A stretch of 53,281 bases of DNA from Thermoleophilaceae bacterium (GCA_036378175.1 DASUWY010000032.1:1-53281); one strand, 5' to 3'; numbered from the stretch's first letter, positions 7,161 to 16,640 are shown. Notes: generated by a model from the sequence alone, not told the origin. A program made the numbers and translations.

Positions 7161-8738
7161 ATGCCCGAACGTTTCCGCCTGACCGAGGACAACCGCAAGT
7201 GGTGGACCCTCGGAGCCATGTGCTTCGCGCTGTTCATGATCATGCTCGACAACACGGTCGTGAACGTGGCGCTGCCGTCGATCCAGCGCTCGCTCCACAC
7301 CACGCTCGGCAACCTCGAGTGGACGGTGAACGCGTACACGCTCACCTTCGGCGTGCTGCTGGTCACCGGCGGGCGGATGGGCGACATCTTCGGCCGCAGG
7401 CGCATGTTCCTCGCGGGCGTAATCCTGTTCGCGGCCTCGAGCGCGGCGATCGGCCTTGCGCCCAGCGACTCGCTGCTGATCGCCGGCCGTGCGGTTCAGG
7501 GCATCGGCGCGGCGTTCATGATGCCCGGCACCCTCTCGATCATCTCGAACACCTTCCCGCCGTCGGAGCGCGGTCGCGCGATCGGCACCTGGGCGGGCGT
7601 TTCCGCGCTGGCGCTCGCGCTCGGCCCGGTGGTGGGCGGCGCGCTCACGCAGTACGTGTCCTGGCGCGCGATCTTCTTCATCAACGTGCCGGTGGCCGTG
7701 GGCGCCGTGGCGGTCACGCTGTTCGCCACGCGCGAGTCGCGTGACGAGTCGATCGACCGCACGGTCGACATCCCCGGCATCGCCAGCCTTTCGATCGGGC
7801 TCACCGCCCTGATCCTCGCGCTCGTGGAGAGCAACAGCTGGGGCTGGGGCTCGGCCCGGGTGGTCGGCCTGCTCGCCGCCGCCGCGGTCGCCCTGGTGGC
7901 GTTCATCTGGGTGGAGCTGAAGTACTCGGCCGCCCCGATGGTGCAGTTCGAGTTCTTCAAGTCGCGGACCTTCTTCGGCGCGAACGTGATCGCTTTCATC
8001 ATCTCGTTCGCGATGCTGGCGATGTTCTTCCTCACCGCCCTGTACATCCAGAACATCCTCGGCTACTCGCCGCTCCAGGCGGGCGTGCGCTTCCTCCCCA
8101 CCACGCTGATGATCGTGTTGATCGCGCCTCTCGCGGGCCGGCTCGTGGACAAGATCGGGTCCCGCGCACCGATGACGGTGGGCCTCGCGCTCGTGGCGGT
8201 GGCGCTCTACCTGCAGACGAAGATCACCGTCTCGAGCGGCTACAGCGACCTCCTGCCCGCGTTCGTGCTGATGGGCATCGGCATGGCGCTGACGATGGCG
8301 CCGATGTCCACGGCCGCTATGAACGCGGTGCCGGCCGCCAAGGCTGGCGTGGCTTCCGGGATCCTCTCGATGAACCGGATGGTGGGTGGCACGTTCGGCG
8401 TGGCGCTCCTCGGAACGATCTTCCAGACGCTCAGCCGCAACCGCCTGGAGAGCAACCTGGCGGGGCTCCATCTGCCGGCGGCTCAGAAGGCGGCGATCGC
8501 GGAGAACATCGGTCAGAGCTCCACGGGCGCGGCCCATCCGAGCCCGCAGATCGTGCAGGCCGCGCACGACGCGTTCATCCACGGCTTCACCGGCTCGATG
8601 ATCCTCTCCACCGGCGTGGCGGCGCTGGGCGCGCTGCTCGCGTTCACGCTGATCAAGTCGGTGAAGCGGACGCGGCCGGAGACGGCGGCCGCACCGGCGG
8701 AGCGTGCGGAGCACGCAGCCGAGCCCGTGGGCGTCTAA
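7161..8738 (+). CDS. MFS drug/solute exporter, DHA2 (14-TM, EmrB/QacA) family
   Basis: 525 residues, about 14 hydrophobic segments. LDNTVVNVALPSIQ in helix 1 is the DHA2 motif D1, GGRMGDIFGRRRMFLAG (loop 2-3) is motif A, and GPVVGGALT (helix 5) is motif C of drug antiporters. Proton-driven export of hydrophobic compounds is the family role. No gap to marR, so the two are co-transcribed and export is likely induced by the MarR ligand. A strong terminator follows. Confidence 0.9.
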   Translation: MPERFRLTEDNRKWWTLGAMCFALFMIMLDNTVVNVALPSIQRSLHTTLGNLEWTVNAYTLTFGVLLVTGGRMGDIFGRRRMFLAGVILFAASSAAIGLAPSDSLLIAGRAVQGIGAAFMMPGTLSIISNTFPPSERGRAIGTWAGVSALALALGPVVGGALTQYVSWRAIFFINVPVAVGAVAVTLFATRESRDESIDRTVDIPGIASLSIGLTALILALVESNSWGWGSARVVGLLAAAAVALVAFIWVELKYSAAPMVQFEFFKSRTFFGANVIAFIISFAMLAMFFLTALYIQNILGYSPLQAGVRFLPTTLMIVLIAPLAGRLVDKIGSRAPMTVGLALVAVALYLQTKITVSSGYSDLLPAFVLMGIGMALTMAPMSTAAMNAVPAAKAGVASGILSMNRMVGGTFGVALLGTIFQTLSRNRLESNLAGLHLPAAQKAAIAENIGQSSTGAAHPSPQIVQAAHDAFIHGFTGSMILSTGVAALGALLAFTLIKSVKRTRPETAAAPAERAEHAAEPVGV

Positions 8739-8768
8739 AGCCTCCCCCTCACCAAGTCCCCTCCCCCA

Positions 8769-8808
8769 GCGCGGCGCCGATTGCCCAGGTCGGCGCCGCG
8801 CATTTCTT
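8769..8808 (+). terminator. Rho-independent terminator after MFS gene
   Basis: Perfect 12-bp stem (8769-8780 with 8790-8801, GCGCGGCGCCGA) with a 9-nt loop, followed by ATTTCTTT. It ends the marR-MFS unit. Confidence 0.75.
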
Positions 8809-8912
8809 TGCGCATGGCCGGGCGGATTCAGCAGCCGCTGACCTGCGGAGTGGAGGACATCGGCGCCCGGCCTTTTCCCCAACTTTCCGGCGCATCGCGC
8901 GTTGACTAATTG

Positions 8913-9569
8913 ATGAGCGCAACCGTCGATGTCACAGACGGCGCTGAACGGCAGGCCGCCGAACGCGCCGAACGGCCGATCTTCGTTGCCGAGCACGGGC
9001 GACGGGCACGCATTCTCAAGCTCGTTGGGCTTGGCCTCGCCGCTGTCACGGCGGTCTGGCTGGTCGCGCTGATCGGCGGCGCCACCGGCGTCGTGCGCTT
9101 CCCGGGGTTGCCACTGCCGAGCGTGGGCGCCATGCACGACAAGGGCTCGAGCCGCGCAGGCGACGCCGCGGTGCCGCCGGCACGCAGGGCGAAGCCGGGC
9201 GCCTCGCGCCCGGCGACTGCCGGCGCGCGACCGGCGACCGGGCGGCGGCTCGACCCAACACGCGGGCCTGCGCTGACCACCAGCCCGGGGCCGAGCGACC
9301 CGGTTTCGCGCCGGGCTCCGCAGCGGCGCTCAGACGCGCCGCGCGCGAGAGTCCGTCCGACTCCGCGCGCACCGCGGGCCCCCGCAGCGTCACCGGCGCC
9401 GGGGCAGAGCAAGACCGCTCCCGCGCCGCGGGGACACGGGAAGCCGGCGTACACGCCGTCGGGCAAGACCGTCCCCGCCGGGCCGGGTTCGTCCGCCGGC
9501 GGGAGCAACAAGTCGCACACCAGAGACGGATCGGGAATCGCCCCCGCCCAGGGCCCCGAGCTGCGCTGA
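8913..9569 (+). CDS. Single-pass membrane protein with Pro/Ala/Arg-rich external part
   Basis: 218 residues from ATG 8913. A short cytoplasmic head, one transmembrane segment (VGLGLAAVTAVWLVALIGG), then about 150 low-complexity residues rich in Pro, Ala, Arg and Ser. It ends 7 nt before the deacetylase-glycosyltransferase gene, so it may be an accessory or wall-spanning partner of that enzyme. No enzymatic motif; composition alone gives no function. Confidence 0.6.
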   Translation: MSATVDVTDGAERQAAERAERPIFVAEHGRRARILKLVGLGLAAVTAVWLVALIGGATGVVRFPGLPLPSVGAMHDKGSSRAGDAAVPPARRAKPGASRPATAGARPATGRRLDPTRGPALTTSPGPSDPVSRRAPQRRSDAPRARVRPTPRAPRAPAASPAPGQSKTAPAPRGHGKPAYTPSGKTVPAGPGSSAGGSNKSHTRDGSGIAPAQGPELR

Positions 9570-9576
9570 CGGTTCG

Positions 9577-11709
9577 GTGCTGCGCCGCGGCAGACTCACC
9601 CAGGCCCAGCGCGACGCGGCGCTGCGACGCCGGATCAGGCGCCCGCCCGCCCACTGGACGCTGATCGGTTTCTGCGTGGTGGCGCTGCTCCTGCTGCTGC
9701 TCGTGCAGGGCTTCTCCACGCTCTCCACCGGGGGGAGCGGAACGCCGGCCGGCGCGGCCGCGCACGCCGCGCCCGTGCCCGGCACGCTGATCGCGAATGC
9801 TCGTGGGCAGCTCGTCTCGCGGGAGCGGCCTTCGGGCCGTCAGATCGCGCTCACCTTCGACGACGGGCCCGACCCGCACTGGACGCCCCGCATCGCCTCG
9901 CTGCTGCAGAGCCAGCACGTACCGGCCACCTTCTTCGTGGTCGGAAGCGATGCGGTCCGGCACCCGGGGATCATCCGGATGCTCCACCGCGGCGGCTTCG
10001 AGCTCGGCGACCACACGTTCACGCACTCCGACCTCACGAAGCTGCCGGGGTGGCAGCGGTCGCTTCAGATCGACCTCACCGAGAACGCGATCGCCGGCAT
10101 CGTCGGTGTGCACTCACGGTTGGTCAGGCTGCCGTACTCGTCCACGCGCGCGGCCGTGACGCGCCCTCAGGCCCGTGTGATCAGGCAGCTCGCGGACAAG
10201 GGCTACATCGTCGCGCTCACCGACTTCGACAGCGACGACTGGACCCGCCCCGGCGTTGGAGCAATCGTGCGCGCCGCCAGCCCCGGCGGGTCGCGCGGCG
10301 GCGTCGTGCTGATGCACGACGGCGGCGGCGATCGCTCGCAAACGCTGGCTGCACTCAAGCGGCTGATCCCGCAGCTGCGTGCGCGCGGCTTTCGGTTCGT
10401 TCGCTTGTCCGAGCTGTCGCGGCTGCCCGTCGCCGCCGTCGAGCCGCCGGCCCGGAGTTGGGATCGCCTGCGCGGGCGGCTCCTGCTTGCCACGCTCGCC
10501 GTCGCGCGCTTCACGACCACGGTGCTGACCTGGATGCTGGTCGCGGTCGCCGTGCTCACCGTATTGCGCACCGTGCTGGTCCTCGCGCTCGCGCGCGGTC
10601 ACGCGCGGCACACACGCCGCATCGTGCCGGACGCGACGTTCACACCGCCGATATCCGTCGTGGTCCCGGCGTTCAACGAGGCGGTCGACATCGGACGGAC
10701 GGTCCGGGCTCTCGCGGCCAGCGATTACCCCGAGTTCGAGGTGATCGTGGTGGATGACGGCTCCGTGGACGGAACGGGCGACATCGTCGAGCGCCTGGAG
10801 CTGCCGCGTGTGCAGCTCCTGCGGCAACTCAACCTGGGCAAGCCCGCCGCACTGAACCGCGGCGTCGCCGCCGCGCGCCACGACCTGATCGTGACGGCGG
10901 ATGCGGACACGATCTTCGAGCCGCACAGCCTCAGACGGCTGGCGCAGGCGTTCCGCGACCCCGCGGTGGGCGCAGCGTCCGGCAACACCAAGGTCGGAAA
11001 CCGCCAGGGTCTCCTCGGTCGCTGGCAGCACATCGAGTACGTGATGGGCTTCAACCTCGACCGACGCCTGTATGACGTGCTGCGCTGCATGCCCACGGTG
11101 CCCGGCGCGATCGGCGCGTTCCGGCGGGCCGCGCTTGCGGACATCGGCGGCGTCTCTGACGCGACCCTGGCCGAGGACACGGACGCCACGCTCGCCATCG
11201 GGCGAGCCGGCTGGACCGTCGTATATGTCGAGGACGCGCGCGCTTGGACCGAGGCGCCCTCGTCGCTCGCGGCGCTCTGGCGCCAGCGCTACCGCTGGTC
11301 GTACGGCACGATGCAGGCCGTCTGGAAGCACCGCGCCGCGCTCTGGCGGCCGGGCGAGGGTCGCATCGGCCACCGCGGTATCCCGTATCTCTCGACGTTC
11401 CAGATCGTGCTGCCGAGCCTGGCGCCGCTCGTGGACCTGTTCGCGCTCTACGGGCTGGTGTTCTACGACTCGCTGGCCGTGCTCGCCTACTGGGTCGGCT
11501 TCAACGCGCTCCAGCTACTGCTAGCCGTCTACGCGTTCCGGCTGGACGGCGAATCGCTCCGCCCGCTGTGGCTCATGCCACTGCAGCAGTTCGTCTACCG
11601 CCAGTTGATGTATCTCGTCGTGATCGAGTCGGTGGTGAGCGCTCTGCTCGGGGTGCGGCTGCGCTGGCACCGCTCCGAGCGGACTGGCGAAGTTCGCATC
11701 GCTGCCTGA
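9577..11709 (+). CDS. Bifunctional polysaccharide deacetylase / processive family-2 glycosyltransferase
   Basis: 710 residues. TM helix about 28-46; external NodB deacetylase domain about 88-285 with TFDDGPDP (93-100, metal/base Asp pair), HTFTH (146-150, metal His) and LMHDGG (245-250); TM region about 305-340; cytoplasmic GT2 domain with VVPAFNE (362-368), DDGS (393-396), DAD (442-444), ED (533-534) and QRYRW (570-574), the set of NodC/PgaC/hyaluronan-synthase-like processive enzymes; C-terminal TM helices. It should make and partly deacetylate an N-acetylhexosamine polymer at the envelope. This fusion order is known in actinobacteria. Confidence 0.88.
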   Translation: MLRRGRLTQAQRDAALRRRIRRPPAHWTLIGFCVVALLLLLLVQGFSTLSTGGSGTPAGAAAHAAPVPGTLIANARGQLVSRERPSGRQIALTFDDGPDPHWTPRIASLLQSQHVPATFFVVGSDAVRHPGIIRMLHRGGFELGDHTFTHSDLTKLPGWQRSLQIDLTENAIAGIVGVHSRLVRLPYSSTRAAVTRPQARVIRQLADKGYIVALTDFDSDDWTRPGVGAIVRAASPGGSRGGVVLMHDGGGDRSQTLAALKRLIPQLRARGFRFVRLSELSRLPVAAVEPPARSWDRLRGRLLLATLAVARFTTTVLTWMLVAVAVLTVLRTVLVLALARGHARHTRRIVPDATFTPPISVVVPAFNEAVDIGRTVRALAASDYPEFEVIVVDDGSVDGTGDIVERLELPRVQLLRQLNLGKPAALNRGVAAARHDLIVTADADTIFEPHSLRRLAQAFRDPAVGAASGNTKVGNRQGLLGRWQHIEYVMGFNLDRRLYDVLRCMPTVPGAIGAFRRAALADIGGVSDATLAEDTDATLAIGRAGWTVVYVEDARAWTEAPSSLAALWRQRYRWSYGTMQAVWKHRAALWRPGEGRIGHRGIPYLSTFQIVLPSLAPLVDLFALYGLVFYDSLAVLAYWVGFNALQLLLAVYAFRLDGESLRPLWLMPLQQFVYRQLMYLVVIESVVSALLGVRLRWHRSERTGEVRIAA

Positions 11710-11765
11710 GACGTCCAGGTAGCATCCCCCGCCCGAAAGCCGACCTCGGAGGACCGAACAGCACG

Positions 11766-13019
11766 ATGGCGCAAGTTGACCTGACGAACGTGGCGGATGT
11801 GGGCGTTGAGCCCGGCACGCTGCCCGAGACGATGTCCGCCTGGGTGATTCGCCAGGATCGCGAAGGCCAGCCCACGGACGCCTTCCAGCTCGAGCAGATC
11901 GAAGTACCGGAGCCCGGCCCGTTCGAGGTGGTCGTGCGCGTGATGGCCGCCGGCGTGAACTACAACAACGTGTGGGCGGCGCTCGGCAAGCCGGTTTCGG
12001 TGTTCCGCTACCACCCCGAGGACGACCACCACATCGGCGGCTCGGACGCGTCCGGCGTCGTGTGGAAGACCGGCGAGGGCGTGACGCGCTGGAAGCCCGG
12101 CGACGAGGTGGTGATCCACTGCAACCAGGCCTCGTACGAGGACCCGGAGGTGCACGGCTTCGATCCGCTTGCGGCCCCGTCGCAGCGCATCTGGGGCTAC
12201 GAGACCTCGTGGGGCTCGTTCGCGCAGTTCACGAAGGTGCAGGAGCAGCAGCTGCTCCACAAGCCCGCGAATCAGACCTGGGAGGAGGCCGCCTCCTACG
12301 GCCTCACCTACTTCACCGCCTACCGGATGCTGATCACGCAGTGCAACCTCCAGGCCGGCGACAAGGTGCTGATCTGGGGCGCGGCGGGCGGCCTCGGCGT
12401 GTTCGCCATCCAGCTCTGCAAGCTGGCCGGCGCCCACTGCGTGGGCGTGGTCTCGTCGGAGGAGAAGGGCGAGCTGTGCAAGCAGCTCGGCGCCGACGGC
12501 TACATCAACCGCAACGACTTCGCCGGCATGATGCGCAAGGGCGGCGAGACACCCGAGGAGGAGAAGGCGCGATTCAAGGAGTCGCGCCGCTTCGGCGCGG
12601 CGGTCGAGGAGATCCTCGGCGAGCCGCCCAACATCGTGTTCGAGCACGTCGGGCAGGCCACCTTCCCCACCTCGGTGCTCGTGTGCCGGCCGTTCGGCAA
12701 GGTCGTGATCTGCGCGGGCACCACCGGCTACAACCTCGACTTCGACGTTCGCTACCTCTGGATGCGCCAGAAGCAGATCATCGGGTCGCACTTCGCGAAC
12801 GCTTGGGAGTGCCACAAGGCCAATGAGCTGATGGCGGCCGGGCAGATCCGGCCCGTGCTGTGGCGCACCATGGGCTTCGAGGGCGTGGCCGAGGCGCACC
12901 AGCTGATGCTCGAGAACAAGCACCTGGGCAAGATCGCGATCCTGGTGGGCGCGGACAAGGAGGGGCTCGGCAAGACCGCCGAGGGCCCGGGCGCAATCCA
13001 CGCGGAGGTGGGGGCATGA
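11766..13019 (+). CDS. ccr: Crotonyl-CoA carboxylase/reductase
   Basis: 417-residue MDR-superfamily enzyme. VNYNNVWAALGKPVSVF (64-80), DDHHIGGSDASG, IWGYETSWGSF (142-152) and IIGSHFANAWE (338-348) are characteristic of Ccr, and GAAGGLG (205-211) binds NADPH. It reductively carboxylates crotonyl-CoA to ethylmalonyl-CoA, the key step of the ethylmalonyl-CoA pathway. H342 is a candidate CO2-site residue; I did not map the others. Shine-Dalgarno CGGAGG lies before the ATG. It overlaps the next gene by 4 nt. Ethylmalonyl-CoA mutase lies 3.6 kb downstream. Confidence 0.9.
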   Translation: MAQVDLTNVADVGVEPGTLPETMSAWVIRQDREGQPTDAFQLEQIEVPEPGPFEVVVRVMAAGVNYNNVWAALGKPVSVFRYHPEDDHHIGGSDASGVVWKTGEGVTRWKPGDEVVIHCNQASYEDPEVHGFDPLAAPSQRIWGYETSWGSFAQFTKVQEQQLLHKPANQTWEEAASYGLTYFTAYRMLITQCNLQAGDKVLIWGAAGGLGVFAIQLCKLAGAHCVGVVSSEEKGELCKQLGADGYINRNDFAGMMRKGGETPEEEKARFKESRRFGAAVEEILGEPPNIVFEHVGQATFPTSVLVCRPFGKVVICAGTTGYNLDFDVRYLWMRQKQIIGSHFANAWECHKANELMAAGQIRPVLWRTMGFEGVAEAHQLMLENKHLGKIAILVGADKEGLGKTAEGPGAIHAEVGA

Positions 13020-13351
13020 TCGGCAAGCCGGGCGACTCGCTGCTCGAGATCAACTGGATCACCAACCCGTTCCGGGCGGAGAAGTTCAGAGACATCTGGC
13101 TCCCGGCCGCCGAGGCGGTGCTGGACTACGGCGCCACCGGCTGGTCGTTCATCCGCTCCGGTGACGATCCGCAGCACTTCGTGCAGCTCGCGCTGTTCGC
13201 GAAGAAGCTCGACTTCGAGCGCTACTGGTACTCGGAGGAGATCACGGACGTCCGCGTGCAGGCCACCGGCCTGTTCCAGGTGCCGATCCAGCCGGTCTGG
13301 TACACGGTTGAGGGCACGGGCGTGATCCTGCCGGAGAGCGTGGAGAGCTAA
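13016..13351 (+). CDS. Small protein coupled to ccr, possible ferredoxin-like (ABM-type) fold
   Basis: 111 residues; ATG overlaps the ccr stop (ATGA at 13016-13019). Pattern LLEINWITNPFRAEKFRDIW, WSFIRSGDDPQHFVQLALF, DFERYWYSEEI resembles the strand-helix-strand of dimeric alpha-beta barrel proteins (antibiotic biosynthesis monooxygenase-like). I do not know a specific function. Coupling suggests it assists Ccr or clears a by-product. Confidence 0.65.
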   Translation: MIGKPGDSLLEINWITNPFRAEKFRDIWLPAAEAVLDYGATGWSFIRSGDDPQHFVQLALFAKKLDFERYWYSEEITDVRVQATGLFQVPIQPVWYTVEGTGVILPESVES

Positions 13352-13358
13352 CTGGCGC

Positions 13359-15491
13359 ATGCCGCCTCCGCGCGGCCTACTCTTCCCCCTTGTGAGGAGG
13401 GGTCTCGCACTTTGTGGGGTGGTGGCGGCACTCGTTTTGGCGGCCCCCGCGCTGGCCGCGCCGGCGCCGCTCGGCCGCACGTGCAGCCCCGCCCAGGGAG
13501 TGCGCTTCTGCGCCGGCAGCGACGCCACCCGGGTGCCCAGCTTCGACGGCGTGCCGCTCGATGTGGACGTCACGCTCCCGGCCACCGGCGACGGGCCGTG
13601 GCCCACGATCGTGATGCTGCACGGATGGGGCGGGTCGAAGTCGGACTTCGAATCCACCACCGGGCCGAACGGCGACGGCAACGAGACCTACCACTGGAAC
13701 AACGTCTACTTCGCTCAGCACGGGTACGCGGTGGTGAACTACACGGCGCGCGGCTGGGGCGACTCCTGCGGCACGGCCGCGTCCCGCGCCTCGAACCCGA
13801 GCGGCTGCGCGCAGGGCTGGATCCACCTCGCTGACCAGCGCTACGAGGCCCGGGACACCCAGTATCTGCTCGGCCTGCTCGCGGACGAGGGGATCACGAA
13901 GCCGGACGGGATCGGCGTGACCGGCATCTCGTACGGCGGCGGGCAGAGCATGGAGCTCGCGTTCCTGCGCAATCGCGTGCGGCAGCTGCCTTCGCAGGGC
14001 TCCGGCTTCGTGCCGTGGACGAGCCCGCACGGAACGCCCATGTCGATCACCGCGGCGTACCCGCGCTGGCCGTGGTCGGACCTGGTCAATTCCCTTGAGC
14101 CGAACGGCCGCTTCCTCGACTTCAACGTCCCCGGCCCCACCGACACCCGGGTCCCGCTGGGCGTGGCGAAGACGAGCTACGTGCAGGGCCTGTATGCGCT
14201 CGGGCTCGCCGGTGGCTACTACTCGCCTCCGGGGGTGGACCCGAATGCGGACCTCACCACGTGGAACGCGCGCGTGCTGGCGGGCGAACCGGAGGACGCT
14301 CAGTCCACGGCGATCTCCAATGAGATCTACAGCTTCCACGGCGCCTTCGGGCTATCCGGCACTCCGGCGCCGATGCTCCTGCAGAGCGGATGGACGGACG
14401 ACCTCTTCCCGCCGGAGGAATCGCTGCGCGCGTACAACCTGATCCGCGCGGGCAACCCGTCTGCCCCGGTGTCGCTGCAGTTCGGCGACCTCGGCCACGC
14501 GCGCGGCACGAACGACGCGACGATGGACAAGGCGCTGCAGGACCAGGGCTCCGCGTTCTTCGACCACTACCTGAAGGGCGCGAGCGGTGGCCCGGCGCCG
14601 GGCAGCGTGACCGCTTACGCGCAGGTGTGCCCGCCCGGCTCGCCGGTGAGCGGCCCGTTCAATGCGGCGAGCTGGCCCGCTATCCACCCAGGCTCCGTGG
14701 TGTTCGGCTCGGCGGCGGCGCAGACGGTCACCTCCAGCGGTGGCAACCAGTCCACCGCCACGAAGTACGACCCGATCGCCGGCGGGTCGAACTCGTGCAC
14801 GCAGATCCCGGTGGAGAACGCCTCCGGCACGGCGGTGTACGTCGGCCGGGCGAGCAATGGCTACACGATGCTCGGCCTACCCACCGTCAGCGCGCACGTG
14901 AACGTGAGCGGCCAGTTCGGCCAGCTCGACTCGCGGCTGTGGGACGTCGGCCCGGATGGCAAGCAGACGCTGATCTCGCGCGGCGTCTACAGGCTGCTCG
15001 ACAACCAGCAGGGCAACATCGTGTTCCAGCTGCACGGCAACGGCTGGCGCTTCGCGCCCGGACACAAGCCCAAGCTCGAGCTGCTCGGCCGCGACAGCCC
15101 CTACCTGCGCCCGAGCAACGGGTCGTTCTCGGTGACGATCACCAACGTGCGGGTGGAGCTGCCCACGCTCGAGGGACCCGGGGCCGCCGGTGGCCAGGTC
15201 GGCACGCCGGGCGCGCGGCGGATCAAGCTGAGCGTGCGTCCGCGGCGCCCACACGCCGGACGGCGGGTGCGCCTCATCTTCTACGCCAAGATCACGCCCG
15301 CGGGTCACCGCCTGCCGGTGAAGGGCGCAACCATCCGCTTCGCGGGACACAGGGTGAAGACGAACCGCCACGGCCGCGCCGTGATGCACGTGCGCTTCAG
15401 GAAGGCCGGCCGCAGGCACGCGACAGCCACGCGCTCAGGACTCTTGAAGGGGAAGACGGTCGTGCGCGTGCGGAGACGCGCGAAGCACTAG
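13359..15491 (+). CDS. Secreted CocE/NonD-type alpha/beta hydrolase (X-Pro dipeptidyl-peptidase S15-like)
   Basis: 710 residues with a signal peptide (RRGLALCGVVAALVLAAPALA, cleavage near 34). Oxyanion region MLHGWGG (86-92), nucleophile elbow GISYG with Ser191, candidate acid in SGWTDDLFP and His in GDLGHARG. Then the jelly-roll C-terminal domain of CocE-type enzymes and a very basic tail (KLSVRPRRPHAGRR onward), which looks like a small Ig-like or wall-binding extension. Acts outside the cell on an ester or amide; substrate unknown. Convergent with clpS, overlapping its stop by 4 nt. Confidence 0.82.
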   Translation: MPPPRGLLFPLVRRGLALCGVVAALVLAAPALAAPAPLGRTCSPAQGVRFCAGSDATRVPSFDGVPLDVDVTLPATGDGPWPTIVMLHGWGGSKSDFESTTGPNGDGNETYHWNNVYFAQHGYAVVNYTARGWGDSCGTAASRASNPSGCAQGWIHLADQRYEARDTQYLLGLLADEGITKPDGIGVTGISYGGGQSMELAFLRNRVRQLPSQGSGFVPWTSPHGTPMSITAAYPRWPWSDLVNSLEPNGRFLDFNVPGPTDTRVPLGVAKTSYVQGLYALGLAGGYYSPPGVDPNADLTTWNARVLAGEPEDAQSTAISNEIYSFHGAFGLSGTPAPMLLQSGWTDDLFPPEESLRAYNLIRAGNPSAPVSLQFGDLGHARGTNDATMDKALQDQGSAFFDHYLKGASGGPAPGSVTAYAQVCPPGSPVSGPFNAASWPAIHPGSVVFGSAAAQTVTSSGGNQSTATKYDPIAGGSNSCTQIPVENASGTAVYVGRASNGYTMLGLPTVSAHVNVSGQFGQLDSRLWDVGPDGKQTLISRGVYRLLDNQQGNIVFQLHGNGWRFAPGHKPKLELLGRDSPYLRPSNGSFSVTITNVRVELPTLEGPGAAGGQVGTPGARRIKLSVRPRRPHAGRRVRLIFYAKITPAGHRLPVKGATIRFAGHRVKTNRHGRAVMHVRFRKAGRRHATATRSGLLKGKTVVRVRRRAKH

Positions 15492-15778
15492 CCCTGCTCG
15501 AGCGGGGCCATGGTCAGCCCCGCCTCGTTCAGCTGCTCCCAGTAGAACTCGGCAGTCTCCTTCGGCCCCGCCCAAACGATCGCCTGACCGGTGTTGTGGA
15601 TCTTGTCCGCGATCGCGTAGCCCTGGTCGAGGGTGACGCCGGGGAGCACGCGCGACAGCGCGGCGGCCACACCGTCGAACGTGTTGTGGTTGTCGTTGAG
15701 GACGATCACCCGCCAGTTGCCCATCAGGGCATCGTCCGGTCCCGAGGTGCGCGGAAGCTCGACGGTCTGGCCCGTCAT
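15488..15778 (-). CDS. clpS: ATP-dependent Clp protease adaptor ClpS
   Basis: 96 residues. WRVIVLNDNHNTFDGVAAAL is the N-end-rule pocket region of ClpS (LNDxxNTF), and AIVWAGPKETAEFYWEQL the conserved C-terminal helix. ClpS brings substrates with N-terminal destabilising residues to ClpA/ClpC. Its ATG overlaps the stop of the upstream MBL-fold gene (ATGA at 15778-15775), giving coupled translation. Confidence 0.92.
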   Translation of the reverse strand: MTGQTVELPRTSGPDDALMGNWRVIVLNDNHNTFDGVAAALSRVLPGVTLDQGYAIADKIHNTGQAIVWAGPKETAEFYWEQLNEAGLTMAPLEQG

Positions 15779-16620
15779 GCGGCCTCCCGCTCCGCCTTCT
15801 TCGACCAGTAGCGCTCGAGCCCGAGGTACGCCTGATCGGGCGGCACTGCCTGGAAGTAGGACTCGGCGGTGTCGTCATCGCCCGCTGAGGCGCGCACCTC
15901 GGCCTCCACGACCTCGATGTAGCGCTCCTGGTCCGCCGTCTTCGCCACCTCGCCCCACATGGCGAGGCGCGCGCGCAACTGGGCGATGTGCTCGTGGACG
16001 TTCTCGTGGGCCCCGAAGTGGGTGAGCCGTAAACGTTGCGGCGAGCGCGACTCGATGAGATCGAGCGATGCATTCCACTTCTCGAGGTCGATGTCGGGCG
16101 GCGGCGTGGGCGCCATCACGAAGTCGCATGGCGGTATGCGGACGCCGGCCGTATCCCCGACGTACGCGTCGCCGGCGGCCTCGTCGAAGTAGGTGACGTG
16201 GTGCGAGGCGTGGCCCGGCGTGTACTCCACATGCAGGCCCTCCACCGTCTCGCCCCCGCTGAGCACGCGGATGTTCTCCTCGGGCACGGGGACCACCTCG
16301 CCCCAGAGGCGATCCATGTCGTCGCCATAGAGCTGCGTGGCGCTCTTCAAGAGCTTCGCGGGATCCACCAGGTGAGGCGCGCCGCGCTCATGCACGTACA
16401 CGGTGAGCTTCGGGAAGCGCCGCACCAGCGCGCCGCTGGCGCCGGCGTGATCGAGGTGAATGTGGGTGAGCAGCAGGGCCCGCGGTTCCTGGCCGCCGAG
16501 CGCGTCCAGCAGGGTCTCCATGCAGCTCGTCGGCCCCGGATCGATGATCAGACCGTCCAGCTCGTGCGCGCAGATAACACGATCTCGGCCGAGATGCATG
16601 ACGTCTATCTCACGACTCAT
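15775..16620 (-). CDS. Metallo-beta-lactamase-fold hydrolase
   Basis: 281 residues from ATG 16620. THIHLDHAG carries the zinc motif HxHxDH; later ligands are in TPGHASHHV (His) and YVGDTAG (Asp), and THFGAH gives the last His. A C-terminal helical part of about 90 residues follows. Overall similar to glyoxalase II/quorum-lactonase type enzymes. Upstream in-frame ATGs at 16626 and 16635 are alternatives; the open frame continuing to 17802 is the antisense shadow of the mutase gene. Coupled to clpS. Confidence 0.85.
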   Translation of the reverse strand: MSREIDVMHLGRDRVICAHELDGLIIDPGPTSCMETLLDALGGQEPRALLLTHIHLDHAGASGALVRRFPKLTVYVHERGAPHLVDPAKLLKSATQLYGDDMDRLWGEVVPVPEENIRVLSGGETVEGLHVEYTPGHASHHVTYFDEAAGDAYVGDTAGVRIPPCDFVMAPTPPPDIDLEKWNASLDLIESRSPQRLRLTHFGAHENVHEHIAQLRARLAMWGEVAKTADQERYIEVVEAEVRASAGDDDTAESYFQAVPPDQAYLGLERYWSKKAEREAA

Positions 16621-16634
16621 CGGCATCAGGACCA

Positions 16635-16640
16635 TACAAT
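16635..16640 (+). promoter_or_regulatory. -10 box of leaderless promoter for the mutase gene
   Basis: TACAAT ends 7 nt before the GTG at 16648; no Shine-Dalgarno precedes that GTG. The divergent MBL gene starts only 27 nt away. Confidence 0.5.

Noticed and set aside
8782-8912. Second gene between MFS and the membrane protein
   Set aside because: Only the terminator and about 100 nt of non-coding sequence; no start with a plausible protein.
6675-9137. 820-residue open frame on the minus strand
   Set aside because: It is the antisense shadow of marR and the MFS gene; the translation is His/Arg/Glu-rich low complexity with no domain, which is common in GC-rich DNA.
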